64,000 nucleotides of DNA from Chamaelirium japonicum. Its lineage: Eukaryota > Streptophyta > Magnoliopsida > Liliales > Melanthiaceae. A program made the position numbers and the translations under genes. The DNA lies in contig OX393550.1 of NCBI GenBank assembly GCA_947650365.1, forward strand, positions 120,654,374-120,718,373, in the 5' to 3' direction. The first letter of the stretch is position 1; each line of letters opens with the position of its first letter. Of the stretch, positions 48,370 to 58,455 are shown piece after piece. Below the pieces are notes generated by a model. The model was not told where the DNA came from. It saw only the letters and a list, made by a program, of their open reading frames with translations, and ran no database searches.

Positions 48370-48625
48370 CTCTCTCTCTCTCTCTCTCTCAATCTCCCCC
48401 CCTCCCCGGCCACCCTCCCCCCCCTCCCCGGCCACCCTCCCCCCTCCCCGGCCTCCCTCCCCCCCTCTGGTCGGCCGGCCACCCCTCCCCTCTCGTGCGC
48501 GCCGGCGAGCTCCGCCTCCTCCTCCTCCTCCTGTGGACTCCGGTGAGCTCCTCTCGTTCGCGCCGGTGAGCTCCTCCTCCTCCTCCTCCTCCTGTGGACT
48601 CCGGTGAGCTCCTCCTCCTCCTCCT
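48370..48625 (+). repeat. CT microsatellite and GC-rich minisatellite block
   Basis: A (CT)n run spans 48370-48390. It is followed by three copies of a roughly 20-bp CTCCCCGGCCACC unit (about 48401-48465), then a 61-bp direct duplication (48491-48551 and 48552-48612) with CCT triplet runs. Several overlapping open frames on both strands are rich in Pro, Ser or Arg/Gly, as expected of simple repeats, and I call no gene. The position between the subterminal array and the transposase gene suggests 5' leader or promoter sequence, but I see no defined TATA element or start. Confidence 0.8.
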
Positions 48626-48895
48626 CCCTCTCTCCCATAGTGCAGATTGTGGTGACTTGGTTTTGTGTGATTGTGGTGACAAAGTAAACTAAGCAAGTAA
48701 AGTAGGCAAAATTAATATGGTAATGGGGTGCGTGTTTGAAATTTAGATTTGGAGAGCTAGGGTGTTCGAATCCACCTCTAGGCTATCAGACTCGCTAAAT
48801 TAAATAATAAGATTCTTTGGGTAAACGAGTAGCACTCGGGGATTTTTTTGACAATGGTTTCAAACAAGGATGCCAGTTAAGACGATCGCCCTACT
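48626..48895. other. Noncoding spacer in the left part of the CACTA element
   Basis: AT-moderate sequence with no supported gene or repeat. A sequence resembling a tRNA B box (GTTCGAATCC, around 48764-48773) is present, but I find no matching A box or cloverleaf. Confidence 0.6.
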
Positions 48896-49257
48896 AAAAA
48901 TAGTCGCCTTGATCGAATGTGGGCGTTTTAACTGAATGTGGGTGTCTTCACTAAATGTGAGCGACCTTGCTAAATTTCGATGCCCTCGCCGAATGTGGGT
49001 GTCTTCACCGAATTTGGGCGCGTTCACAGAATGTGGATGCCCCGTCGAACGTGGGCGTTCTCGCTGAATGTTCACGCCGACAAGCATGTGCATTACTATT
49101 GCTATCTCCGCACAAGAAATATTGTCATCACCCACTAAATATTGTTCTCTTCCTCGAAATATTATCGCTGCTCTCTAATTGTTTTGTTGCCACCTATGAA
49201 ATATTATCATTTTTCTCAAAATATTGTCTTCGCCCATAAAATCTTTTGCTTTAACTC
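48896..49257 (+). repeat. Degenerate 19-21-bp tandem repeats
   Basis: From about 48896 to 49084 roughly ten copies of a 19-bp unit occur in register, for example GAATGTGGGTGTCTTCACC at 48991-49009, with boundaries at 48915, 48934, 48953, 48972, 48991, 49010, 49029, 49047 and 49066. After a short break, seven longer copies of 19-21 bp (GAAATATTGTCATCACCCAC type) run from 49116 to 49257 and seem to be a drifted form of the same unit. Open frames across this block follow the repeat and are not supported as genes. Confidence 0.75.
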
Positions 49258-49993
49258 CCCATCTAATCCGAACCATACGTCGGGATCAAATGGACGGCCC
49301 GGATCATAGGTAACTATAGGTAACAACAATAATTGTTTTTAGGGTCATATATTAACCCATGGAATATAACCGACGATGCATGTAATCTAGATAGGAACAA
49401 TTATAGTAAAAACAAAATAATTCATATTTATTAACTAAAACGATTCATTATTTATTAAGCTAAAACCCTAAAAAGACATGAAAAATATAATTTACTAGGC
49501 TAGGGTTTTATCAAAACCCTAGAGGAGGTCTTTAGCCGAGCATGGCGACGATCACTACTTCGATCCTCCGTTTTGCGACGGCTTTCACGCTCTAAAAAAA
49601 ATATGTTTGATGGTCACAAAACGTCTACTTGTATGGTAGGGATCATTCTAGGGTTTCCCCAAAAGAAGCCTCATCACAAAATGAAAGTATTTGGCTATAC
49701 GTTGTTGATTCGGGGTTCTAGGTCTGATAAATCGGACTTCGGGCACAATCGATCGACCATTCATTTTTCACTGTTACAGCCATGTGGTGCTAATTTGTTT
49801 TTGTCATAACTTTTATCTCGGTTATCGGAATTAGGCGTTCTTATGCTCGTTTCTAAGCTCTCGACAAAATCAGATGGCCTGTAGAAGTTTTGGTTCGGTG
49901 TTCCATACCCGGGAACCGAAACTGAAATTGTGCGGAGTCTTATAACATTGTTTGAAATTATATGTCAGGTGTTGTATAGCCAGATAGACGAAG
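49258..49993 (+). promoter_or_regulatory. Upstream region of the TNP2-type transposase gene
   Basis: Noncoding by my reading. It contains AAAACCCTAA near 49462, a perfect palindromic pair CTAGGGTTTT/AAAACCCTAG (49500-49522) and CTAGGGTTT near 49651. These match the plant telo-box (AAACCCTA), a motif found in some plant promoters. A 10-bp inverted repeat, GTTTTGGTTC (49887-49896) with GAACCGAAAC (49913-49922), lies about 70 bp before the start codon. Its role as promoter or leader is inferred from position only; no clear TATA box or splice pair was chosen. Confidence 0.4.
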
Positions 49994-52900
49994 ATGTCTT
50001 TGATCGATAAGAGTTGGATGCGTAATTCGAATCGCATGAGCCAAGAGTACAGAGAAGGAGTCAGGAAATTTCTGGATTTTGCATTTGAGCGTCTTGCACC
50101 GCTTGATGGAAAAATTGTGTGTCCCTGTATAGACTGCGGAAGGGTGATTAGGAAGGTTCGAGAGGAATGTGAGGTTGATCTGGTAATGCGTGGCATTGAC
50201 ATTACCTATACCCGTTGGTTCTCGCACGGTGAGGAGCTAGATGCAGTCCCCATGGCAGCTCACGGTGAAACTTCAAACACAGTGATCGCTGATGATAATA
50301 TTAATACAGACGATGACGATGACATGCAGGGTATGATACATGATTTGCAAGGTGGAATAGGCACGGAAACACCGTCAGGTGATCAGCCCAATATCGAAGC
50401 GGACAAGTTCTACAGATTGCTTAAAGATGCCGAACAACCTCTATACCCGGGGTGTGAGAAGTTTTCAAAACTCTCTTTCACTGTAAAGCTTCTTCATTTG
50501 AAGTGCCTCAATGGTTGGAGTAATAAGTCATTTAATATGTTGGTAGAGTTGCTGAAAGAGGCTTTTCCTATGGGTGAGACAGTACCGAAATCATTCTACG
50601 AGGCGAAGAAGACAATTAAAGATCTCGGTCTGGGTTATGAGAAAATTGATGCATGCGTGAACGATTGTATGTTGTACCGGAAAGAGTACGAACATGCGCG
50701 GTCATGCCATATATGCGGAGCAACGAGATATAAAGAGACGGATGCCGAGTCTAGTACCAGTCGAAGGAAGAAAAATATATCTGCAAAGGTTCTCCTATAC
50801 TTCCCGCTCAGGGACAGGCTTCAGAGGTTGTTTATGTTATCGAAGACTGCTGAGCACATGAGGTGGCATGCACGAGAACGTACAGATGACGGGATTATGA
50901 GACATCCGGCCGACTCTCTGACGTGGAAAGATTTTGATCATACATATCCTGAATTCGCATGTGAAGTTCGCAACGTCAGGTTAGGGCTTGCTAGCGATGG
51001 CTTCAATCCCTTTGGGAATATGAGTGTGTCGTACAGCATTTGGCCAGTTGTCCTAGTTCCATACAATTTGCCTCCCTGGATGTGCTTAAAAAAGCCATAC
51101 ACAATGCTCTCCTTGCTCATTCCCGGACCCAGGTCGCCTGGTAATGATATTGACGTTTATTTGCAGCCGTTGATTGAGGAGTTGAACGAGTTATGGGAAG
51201 TTGGGGCCGATACGTATGATGCCTCGTTGCGCCAGAATTTTCGGATGCATGCGGCACTTCTATGGACCATCAACGATTTTCCTGCATATGCCAACTTATC
51301 CGGGTGGAGTACTAAAGGAAAATTGGCGTGCCCTACATGCAATAAGGAGACAGATTCATTACGATTGAAGAACGGAGGCAAGTTCTGTTATATGGGCCAT
51401 CGAAGATTCCTTGTTGACGGCCATAAGTGGAGGCAGAACAAAAGAGCTTTCAACGGCAAGAAGGAACTTGCAAAGGCCCCGGAGCAGCTTTCGGGGGTAG
51501 AAGTCTTGTGCGAATTGGATCAGCTTGATGCCGTGGCACTTGGAAAAGGTAAAAAGAAGAGAACGCATGAAGATTCTACGCGTGAGCATAACTGGAAGAA
51601 GAAGAGTATTTTCTTTAAACTACCGTACTGGAGCAGCCTACTTTTGCGGCATAACTTGGATGTCATGCATATCGAGAAAAATGTGTGTGACAACATTATA
51701 GGAACACTGATGAATCTCGACGGTAAGACGAAGGATAATCTTAAATCTCGTCTCGATCTTAAGGAGTTGGGCATCCGAAAATCACTTCATCCCCAAGAGA
51801 TTGGGGATAAGTATGTGTTGCCAGTTGCATGCTACACCATGAGCTCACAGCAAAAGGCAGCCTTATGTGCATTCCTATGGTCTGTGAAAACGCCAGACGG
51901 TTATTCTTCGAATATCGCACGATGCGTGCAAGAGAACGGCCGGAAGTTGTCTGGATTAAAGAGCCACGATTGTCATGTTCTTATGCAGCGATTGTTATCT
52001 CTTGCTATACGTGGGAATTTAACCGAAGAGGTGTCCGGTCCGTTAATTGAGCTCAGCACTTTTTTCAGACAGTTGTGCTCGAAGGTACTTAGAGTGGACC
52101 AACTTGAACAGATGGAGAGGGATATTGCGCTCACATTGTGCAAGTTAGAGATGATATTTCCACCTTCCTTCTTTGATGTCATGGTGCATTTGACCGTTCA
52201 TTTGGCAAATGAGGCCAAACTCGGCGGCCCAATTCATTACCGGTGGATGTATTTTATCGAGAGGTAATCGTCTCGTCTCATTCGCACAATGTATTTGATC
52301 GTTCTTGATATATTCATCCAAATATTTTTTTCTCAAATTAGGTACTTGCGAACATTGAAATCATATGTTCGTAATAAAAGTCGTCCGGAGGGATCAATTG
52401 TTGAAGGATACCTAGCAGAAGAATGTCTAACATTCTGCTCAAGATACCTACATGGTATAGACACGCGATTCAATCAACTTGAGCGGAACTATGACGATGG
52501 TCCAATAGACTTCGATGGGGGTCTGTCTATATTTGCCGAAATGGGTAGACCTGTAGGAGGAGGCAAAACCCATCGATTGTCTGTAGATGAGATTCAACAG
52601 GCACATATGTATGTGTTGCGCCAATGTGATGAATTGTGGCCATTCATTGAGTAAGCATTTTACGATCATTTACTCATTCTTTCAGTCCATTCATTAAGTA
52701 TATGTGTTAATTATAATCTAATTCATAACCGGTAAAACAGGAAGCATAAAGCCATCATTAATAATCGGGGTACTCGAAATGCTCCCCAAATTCATGATCG
52801 TGAATTCCCATCGTGGTTCGAGAAACACGTAAGTATTCACATCATTACTGAATTTCATTGACATCCATTACCGAACAATAATTATGTGTTCATATCATGA

Positions 52901-53595
52901 ATGTCGTGTGGTTATTATAGGCACAGGAGCTGCACGACAACCATGATCCGCTGATGAATGAGGATCTCTGGCGCTTATCTTGTAGTCCTTTGCAAGACGC
53001 AATATCGTACGATGGTTATATCTTGAACGGTTATAGATTTCGGACAAAAGATAGTGAAAAATCACGAAGAACCCAAAATAGTGGGGTTGTCGTCAACGGT
53101 GAGCAAGAAGAACTAGAAAATATCGACTTCTATGGCGTCCTCAACGAGATTCTCGAGATTAAATTCCTTGGCCAAAATCGGATCGTATTATTCAAATGCG
53201 ATTGGTATGATGTTAATAATCGCGGGACTGGTTATAATGTCGACAAATACGGTTTTATCAGCATCAACACTGCCAAGAGATTGAATACCCAATATGAAGA
53301 TCCATTCATTCTTGCCTCTCAAGCGTAATAGATATTTTATGCACCGGATAATACCTCTCCAGGTTGGCAAATTATAGTCAGGTCACCACCCAGAGATTTT
53401 TACGACATGGGAGACAAGGATGCGGGGGTCGTCGATGATGATTTGGATGCATACCAGAATGATGAGATAATCATTGTCGACGCAGTGCACGACGAAAATG
53501 AAGATGTCGACAATATAAACTGGACAGCGAAAGCAGATCAAATAATAGAAGAGGGAAGCGATGAGAGTGACAGAGATGAGACAGAAAATAACTAG
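49994..53595 (+). CDS. TNP2-type CACTA transposase (Transposase_21), four exons, two in-frame stops near the C-terminus
   Basis: This is the enzyme that would cut and paste the element. Proposed exons are 49994-52263, 52342-52650, 52741-52828 and 52921-53595; each intron has GT/AG ends and all join in frame. Order along the protein: a Transposase-associated domain (about residues 5-80) with CPCIDC at 43-48 and the W-F-SHGEE end; a CHIC motif at 238-241; the Transposase_21 core with SDGFNPFG (Asp335), IPGPRSPGNDID (376-387), INDFPAY (Asp428), CPTC (446-449) and HNLDVMHIEKN (553-563); DUF4218 from about 690, with YLRTLKSYVRN and GYLAEECLTF; and DUF4216 with FYGVLNEI and FKCDWYDV. Assigning Asp335, Asp428 and Glu561 as catalytic is my inference. 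The ATG at 49994 gives the usual family N-terminus. Codons 1025-1026 are TAA TAG; the same frame then stays open for 87 more codons (FYAPD, then an acidic tail). The gene is therefore truncated to 1024 aa unless read through. Confidence 0.9.
53326..53331 (+). other. Tandem nonsense codons TAA TAG in the transposase
   Basis: They follow PFILASQA, where family members usually continue with Glu-Gln and then FYAPD. Here IFYAPD follows in the same frame directly after the two stops, so no indel is involved. Simple G-to-T and C-to-T changes in a GAA CAG pair would explain them; the ancestral codons are inferred. No GT donor nearby offers an obvious splice around the stops. Confidence 0.85.
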
Positions 53596-53599
53596 ACCG

Positions 53600-53756
53600 T
53601 ATGTAAATCAAATTGTTTCATATTTAAATCAAATTGTTTCATATATAAATCATATTGTTTCATATGTATATCATATTGTTTCATATGTAAATCATACCGT
53701 TTCACCGATTCATATGTAAATCATACCGTTTCATATGTAAATCATACCGTTTCACC
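53600..53756 (+). repeat. 21-bp tandem repeats downstream of the transposase gene
   Basis: Seven copies of a 21-bp unit of the type ATGTAAATCATATTGTTTCA begin just after the transposase stop codon. The last copies are interrupted by CACCGATT fragments that also belong to the adjacent 181-bp unit. The same 21-bp unit reappears on the other side of the 181-bp array at 56513-56680. Confidence 0.85.
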
Positions 53757-56512
53757 GATTTACGATCTGACCGATTCACCGATTTAGAGTCTAAGAGTTG
53801 GAAAATCATAAGTTAGCGTGTTTCGGATATGAAATAGGTTTCGATTCGATCGGATCGTCATCGGATCGGCATCCGATAATTCGAAGTTGGATTTATTCCG
53901 GATTTCGGACTTGCGAGCGGGTTCTAATTGGATATTTGACCAATTTACGCTCTGATTCACCGATTTATAGTCTAAGTGTTGGAAAATCATAAGTTAGCGT
54001 GTTTCGGATATGAAATAGGTTTGGATTCGATCCGATCGTCATCGGATCGGCATCCGGTAATTCGAACTTGGAATTATTCCGTATTTCGGACTTGCGAGCG
54101 GGTTCTAATTGGATATTTGACCAATTTACGCTCCGATTCACCGATTTAGAGTCTAAGTGTTGGAAAATCATAAGTTAGCGTGTTTCGGATATAAAATAGG
54201 TTTGGATTCGATCCGATCGTCATCGGATCGGCATCCGATAATTCGAAGTTGGATTTATTACGTATTTCGGACTTGCGAGCGGGTTCTAATTGGATATTTG
54301 ACCAATTTACGCTCCGATTCACCGATTTAGAGTCTAAGTGTTGGAAAATCATAAGTTAGCGTGTTTCGGATATGAAATAGGTTTGGATTCGATCCGATCG
54401 TCATCGGATCGGCATCCGGTAATTCGAACTTGGAATTATTCCGTATTTCGGACTTGCGAGCGGGTTCTAATTGGATATTTGACCAATTTACGCTCCGATT
54501 CACCGATTTAGAGTCTAAGTGTTGGAAAATCATAAGTTAGCGTGTTTCGGATATAAAATAGGTTTGGATTCGATCCGATCGTCATCGGATCGACATCTGA
54601 TAATTCGAACTTGTATTTATTACGTATTTCGGACTTGCGAGCGGGTTCTAATTGGATATTTGACCAATTTACGCTCCGATTCACCGATTTAGAGTCTAAG
54701 TGTTGGAAAATCATAAGTTAGCGTGTTTCGGATATGAAATAGGTTTGGATTCGATCGGATCGTCATCGGATCGGCATCCGGTAATTCGAACTTGGAATTA
54801 TTCCGTATTTCGGACTTGCGAGCGGGTTCTAATTGGATATTTGACCAATTTACGCTCCGATTCACCGATTTAGAGTCTAAGTGTTGGAAAATCATAAGTT
54901 AGCGTGTTTCGGATATAAAATAGGTTTGGATTCGATCCGATCGTCATCGGATCGGCATCCGATAATTCGAACTTGGATTTATTCCGTATTTCGGACTTGC
55001 GAGCGGGTTCTAATTGGATATTTGACCAATTTACGCTCCGATTCACCGATTTAGAGTCTAAGTGTTGGAAAATCATAAGTTAGCGTGTTTCGGATATGAA
55101 ATAGGTTTGGATTCGATCGGATCGTCATCGGCTCGGCATCCGGTAATTCGAAGTTGGAATTATTCCGTATTTCGGACTTGCGAGCGGGTTCTAATTGGAT
55201 ATTTGACCAATTTACGCTCCGATTCACCGATTTAGAGTCTAAGGGTTGGAAAATCATAAGTTAGCGTGTTTCGGATATGAAATAGGTTTGGATTCGATCC
55301 GATCGTCATCGGATCGGCATCCGGTAATTCGAACTTGGAATTATTCCGTATTTCGGACTTGCGAGCGGGTTCTAATTGGATATTTGACCAATTTACGCTC
55401 CGATTCACCGATTTAGAGTCTAAGTGTTGGAAAATCATAAGTTAGCGTGTTTCGAATATGAAATAGGTTTGGATTCGATCCGATCATCATCGGATCGGCA
55501 TCCGGTAATTCGAACTTGGAATTATTCCGTATTTCGGACTTGCGAGCGGGTTCTAATTGGATATTTGACCAATTTACGCTCCGATTCACCGATTTAGAGT
55601 CTAAGTGTTGGAAAATCATAAGTTAGCGTGTTTCGGATATGAAATAGGTTTGGATTCGATCCGATCGTCATCGGATCGGCATTCGGTAATTCGAAGTTGG
55701 AATTATTCCGTATTTCGGACTTGCGAGCGGGTTCTAATTGGATATTTGACCAATTTACGCTCCGATTCACCGATTTAGAGTCTAAGTGTTGGAAAATCAT
55801 AAGTTAGCGTGTTTCGGATATGAAATAGGTTTGGATTCGATCCGATCATCATCGGATCGTCATCCGGTAATTCGAACTTGGAATTATTCCGTATTTCGGA
55901 ATTGCGAGCGGGTTCTAATTGGATATTTGACCAATTTACGCTCCGATTCACCGATTTAGAGTCTAAGTGTAGGAAAATCATAAGTTAGCGTGTTTCGGAT
56001 ATAAAATAGGTTTGGATTCGATCCGATCGTCATCGGATCGGTATCCGATAATTCGAACTTGGATTTATTCCGTATTTCGGACTTGCGAGCGGGTTCTAAT
56101 TGGATATTTGACCAATTTACGCTCCGATTCACCGATTTAGAGTCTAAGTGTTGGAAAATCATAAGTTAGCGTGTTTCGGATATGAAATAGGTTTGGATTC
56201 GATCCGATCGTCATCGGATCGGCATCCGGTAATTCGAAGTTGGAATTATTCCGTATTTCGGACTTGCGAGCGGGTTCTAATTGGATATTTGACCAATTTA
56301 CGCTCCGATTCACCGATTTAGAGTCTAAGTGTTGGAAAATCATAAGTTAGCGTGTTTCGAATATAAAATAGGTTTGGATTCGATCCGATCGTCATTGGAT
56401 CGGCATCCGATAATTCGAACTTGGAATTATATTCCGTATTTCGGACTTGCGAGCGGGTTCTAATTAGATATTTGACCACTTTACGATCCGATTAACCGAT
56501 TTAGAGTCTAAC
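53757..56512 (-). repeat. 181-bp satellite array 1 (about 15 units), minus orientation
   Basis: Head-to-tail copies of a 181-bp unit, marked by GTTGGAAAATCATAAGTTAG every 181 bp. Each unit holds an inverted pair CGATCCGA/TCGGATCG with a 6-nt loop. Two unit types alternate in the first eight copies (GAAATAGG with CCGGTAATTCG against AAAATAGG with CCGATAATTCG), giving a 362-bp higher-order period; later copies are mostly one type. The last unit is degenerate. A 68-codon open frame recurs in every unit on the minus strand, but 181 is not a multiple of three and the frames only echo the repeat. The array lies between the two CACTA genes. Confidence 0.95.
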
Positions 56513-56680
56513 TGTTTCATATTGTTTCATATTGTTTCATATTGCGAGCGGGTTCATATTGTTTTATATTGTTTCATATGTAAATCATACTGTTTCATAT
56601 GTAAATCAAACTGTTTCATATTGTTTCATATGTAAATCTTAAATCTTACTGTTTCATATGTAAATTAAATTGTTTCAGAT
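56513..56680 (+). repeat. 21-bp repeats between array 1 and the second gene
   Basis: Copies and half-copies of the TGTAAATCATACTGTTTCAT unit seen at 53600-53756, including runs of the short half TTTCATATTG. A stray fragment of the 181-bp unit (TTGCGAGCGGGTTC) is embedded near 56542. The repeats lead straight into the start codon of the next gene, so they probably form part of its promoter or leader. Confidence 0.85.
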
Positions 56681-58379
56681 GGCATCACGGTCATATGTTC
56701 GTAGAGGCAGAGGCAGAGGCAGGGGTAGGGTAGCTCAGAGCGCTCCGGCTGCCACCCCAGGGTCCGAGGCTGAGCCGTCCGGATCTGGTAGTGCTGTTCC
56801 TCTCTCCACACCAGCTCCTGCTGTGGTCGCAGCCTCCGGAGCTTCGAGCAGTGCTCAGCACTCGGCTGCAGCGTCTACGCCCATAGGTAATGTTTAGATC
56901 TAAAGTTTTATACATGTTGTAAATACTTCTTCAGTACTGATGTATATTTTATTTGCAGGGTCGACCAGGTACGTAGGCGACCGGGGCGTGACGACGGCCC
57001 GGCGCTTGTCGGCCTTACGCGAGCCGCTGTCCCTACAGTGGAGCGGCCATACCTTTGTGGGCGAGCACGCTTCTGACGCCGCCACGTGGGTCGGCATGAT
57101 AGTACGGGAGGAGAGGAATGCCCCGATTGTGGGGTTAAGGGGGTGGAAGAACATTGATGCATCCTATAAGGAGAGGATGTATCAGCAGTTTTTGGTACGT
57201 TAGTTTCATTAAAGCATTTTAGAATAATATCGTACTTCTTTATAATTTGATTTGATAAAATGACTTGTTTCTAAATTGATTTTACAGGAGAAATTTAAAT
57301 GGGAGAACATGGAAACCGACACCCATCGGGAGGACTTGTTGAAGACGATGGGTGAGCGGTACAGGGATTACTGTTACGAGCTCTACCAGCTCTACGGTTA
57401 CTTGGTTGGCCAGCCGGCTGAGGAGGTACAGGCTGCGGCCGGGACGAGAGACGCGCCACCGCTGCACATTCTACAGTTTTTGGTCGCTCACTGGGCCACC
57501 CCTAGCTTTCAGGTATAATTATAATTTTGTTGATTCGTACTTGTTTTAATGTTATACTAAAAATTTGTATTGATGTTTCAAAATTTAATTGATTCACACA
57601 GAGGAAATCTGCTATAGGCAAGCAGAATAGAAGTGCCTCGACGACACCTGCTCCAGTGAAGGGGAGGACCTCCATGCCCCAGCTTGCCCAGCAGCTGGTA
57701 AATGATACAAACATTGTTATTATTTAAAGCTCTATACATGTTATATTAACTCGTCTATTTATTTTATATGTCCAACAGACACAGTCCTTGGGCCACGAGC
57801 CTAATAGGATTGACCTTTTTGAGGCCTCTAGGAGGCGGCGTATCGATGGGGCATTTCTGGACGACAGGGTTGCCTCGCAAGTGGTAAGTAATTAAATTAC
57901 TGTTAATATATTCTTATACATATGCCATAAAATATCATTGAATATCATTGGTTGTTTTTATATAGGAGAGGATGCGACTTCTGGTGACCCCGTCGGGCGA
58001 GGCCGGCTCCTCCTCCAGCTCAGTATCTGTCGACTCAGCGATGGATACTGTGCTGAGACCTGCCACGCACGGCCGTGTCCTCTGTACGGGCCTTGGAGTC
58101 ACGCCCTCCTCCTACTTTGGACGAGAGGGTATGCGCTCGAGGGCACGGGACACCCAGACCGGTGCTATCACTCAGCTGCAGTCTGCGCTAGACGCGGAGC
58201 GAGAGCAGAGGCAGGCCCTCGAGCAGAGGATGGAGGCGGAGCGAGAGCAGAGGCAAGCCCTCGAGCAGAGGGTTGAGGCGGAGAAGAAGGCCTTCGATGA
58301 GGAAAGAGAAGCTCGCAGGGAACTGGAGCGTAAATTTAATGAATTCATAAGCCGGTCTAGCGGTGGCTCATCCTCATGA
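56679..58379 (+). CDS. CACTA accessory protein, TnpA/Transposase_24-like, six exons, intact
   Basis: Proposed exons are 56679-56886, 56959-57194, 57288-57512, 57602-57697, 57779-57883 and 57966-58379; all introns have GT/AG ends and join in one frame, giving 427 aa without a stop. The N-terminus is basic (RRGRGRGRGR, residues 8-17), then Ala/Ser/Pro-rich. Residues about 70-220 (WSGHTFVGEHA, WKNIDASYKERMYQQFLEKF, then MGERYRDYCYELY) resemble the plant transposase family Transposase_24, which accompanies TNP2 genes in CACTA elements. The C-terminus has a 42-bp in-frame duplication (58191-58232, 58233-58274) encoding AEREQRQALEQR twice and continues as a likely coiled coil. In En/Spm the TnpA protein binds subterminal repeats; that role here is inferred. 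The start ATG at 56679 comes right after the 21-bp repeats. Exon GC content is clearly higher than in the arrays and in the transposase gene. Family assignment is from memory of motifs. Confidence 0.72.
58191..58274 (+). repeat. 42-bp in-frame duplication in the coiled-coil region
   Basis: Two nearly identical 42-bp units encode a 14-residue period (EREQRQALEQR core). Fourteen residues equal two heptads, so the duplication would lengthen the coiled coil without changing register. Confidence 0.85.
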
Positions 58380-58455
58380 TCAGGTACTTACTAATCTTTA
58401 TAATATTAGCAAAAAATATGAATCTTACTAATTTGAGTTTAGATCATATTATCAC
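58380..58455 (+). other. Short AT-rich spacer after the second gene
   Basis: It joins the stop codon at 58377-58379 to the first degenerate 181-bp unit. I see no polyadenylation signal that stands out and no repeat. Confidence 0.5.

Noticed and set aside
48261-48696. Overlapping Arg/Gly/Glu-rich and Pro/Ser-rich open frames on both strands
   Set aside because: They come from CT and CCT simple repeats; several frames are open at once and none has support.
48755-48780. tRNA-like B box (GTTCGAATCC), possible tRNA or SINE
   Set aside because: The flanking bases do not form a proper T stem of five pairs, and I found no A box or cloverleaf upstream.
48860-49239. Open frames of about 90 codons on both strands across the 19-21-bp repeats
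   Set aside because: Explained by tandem repeats with a near-regular period; no recognisable protein.
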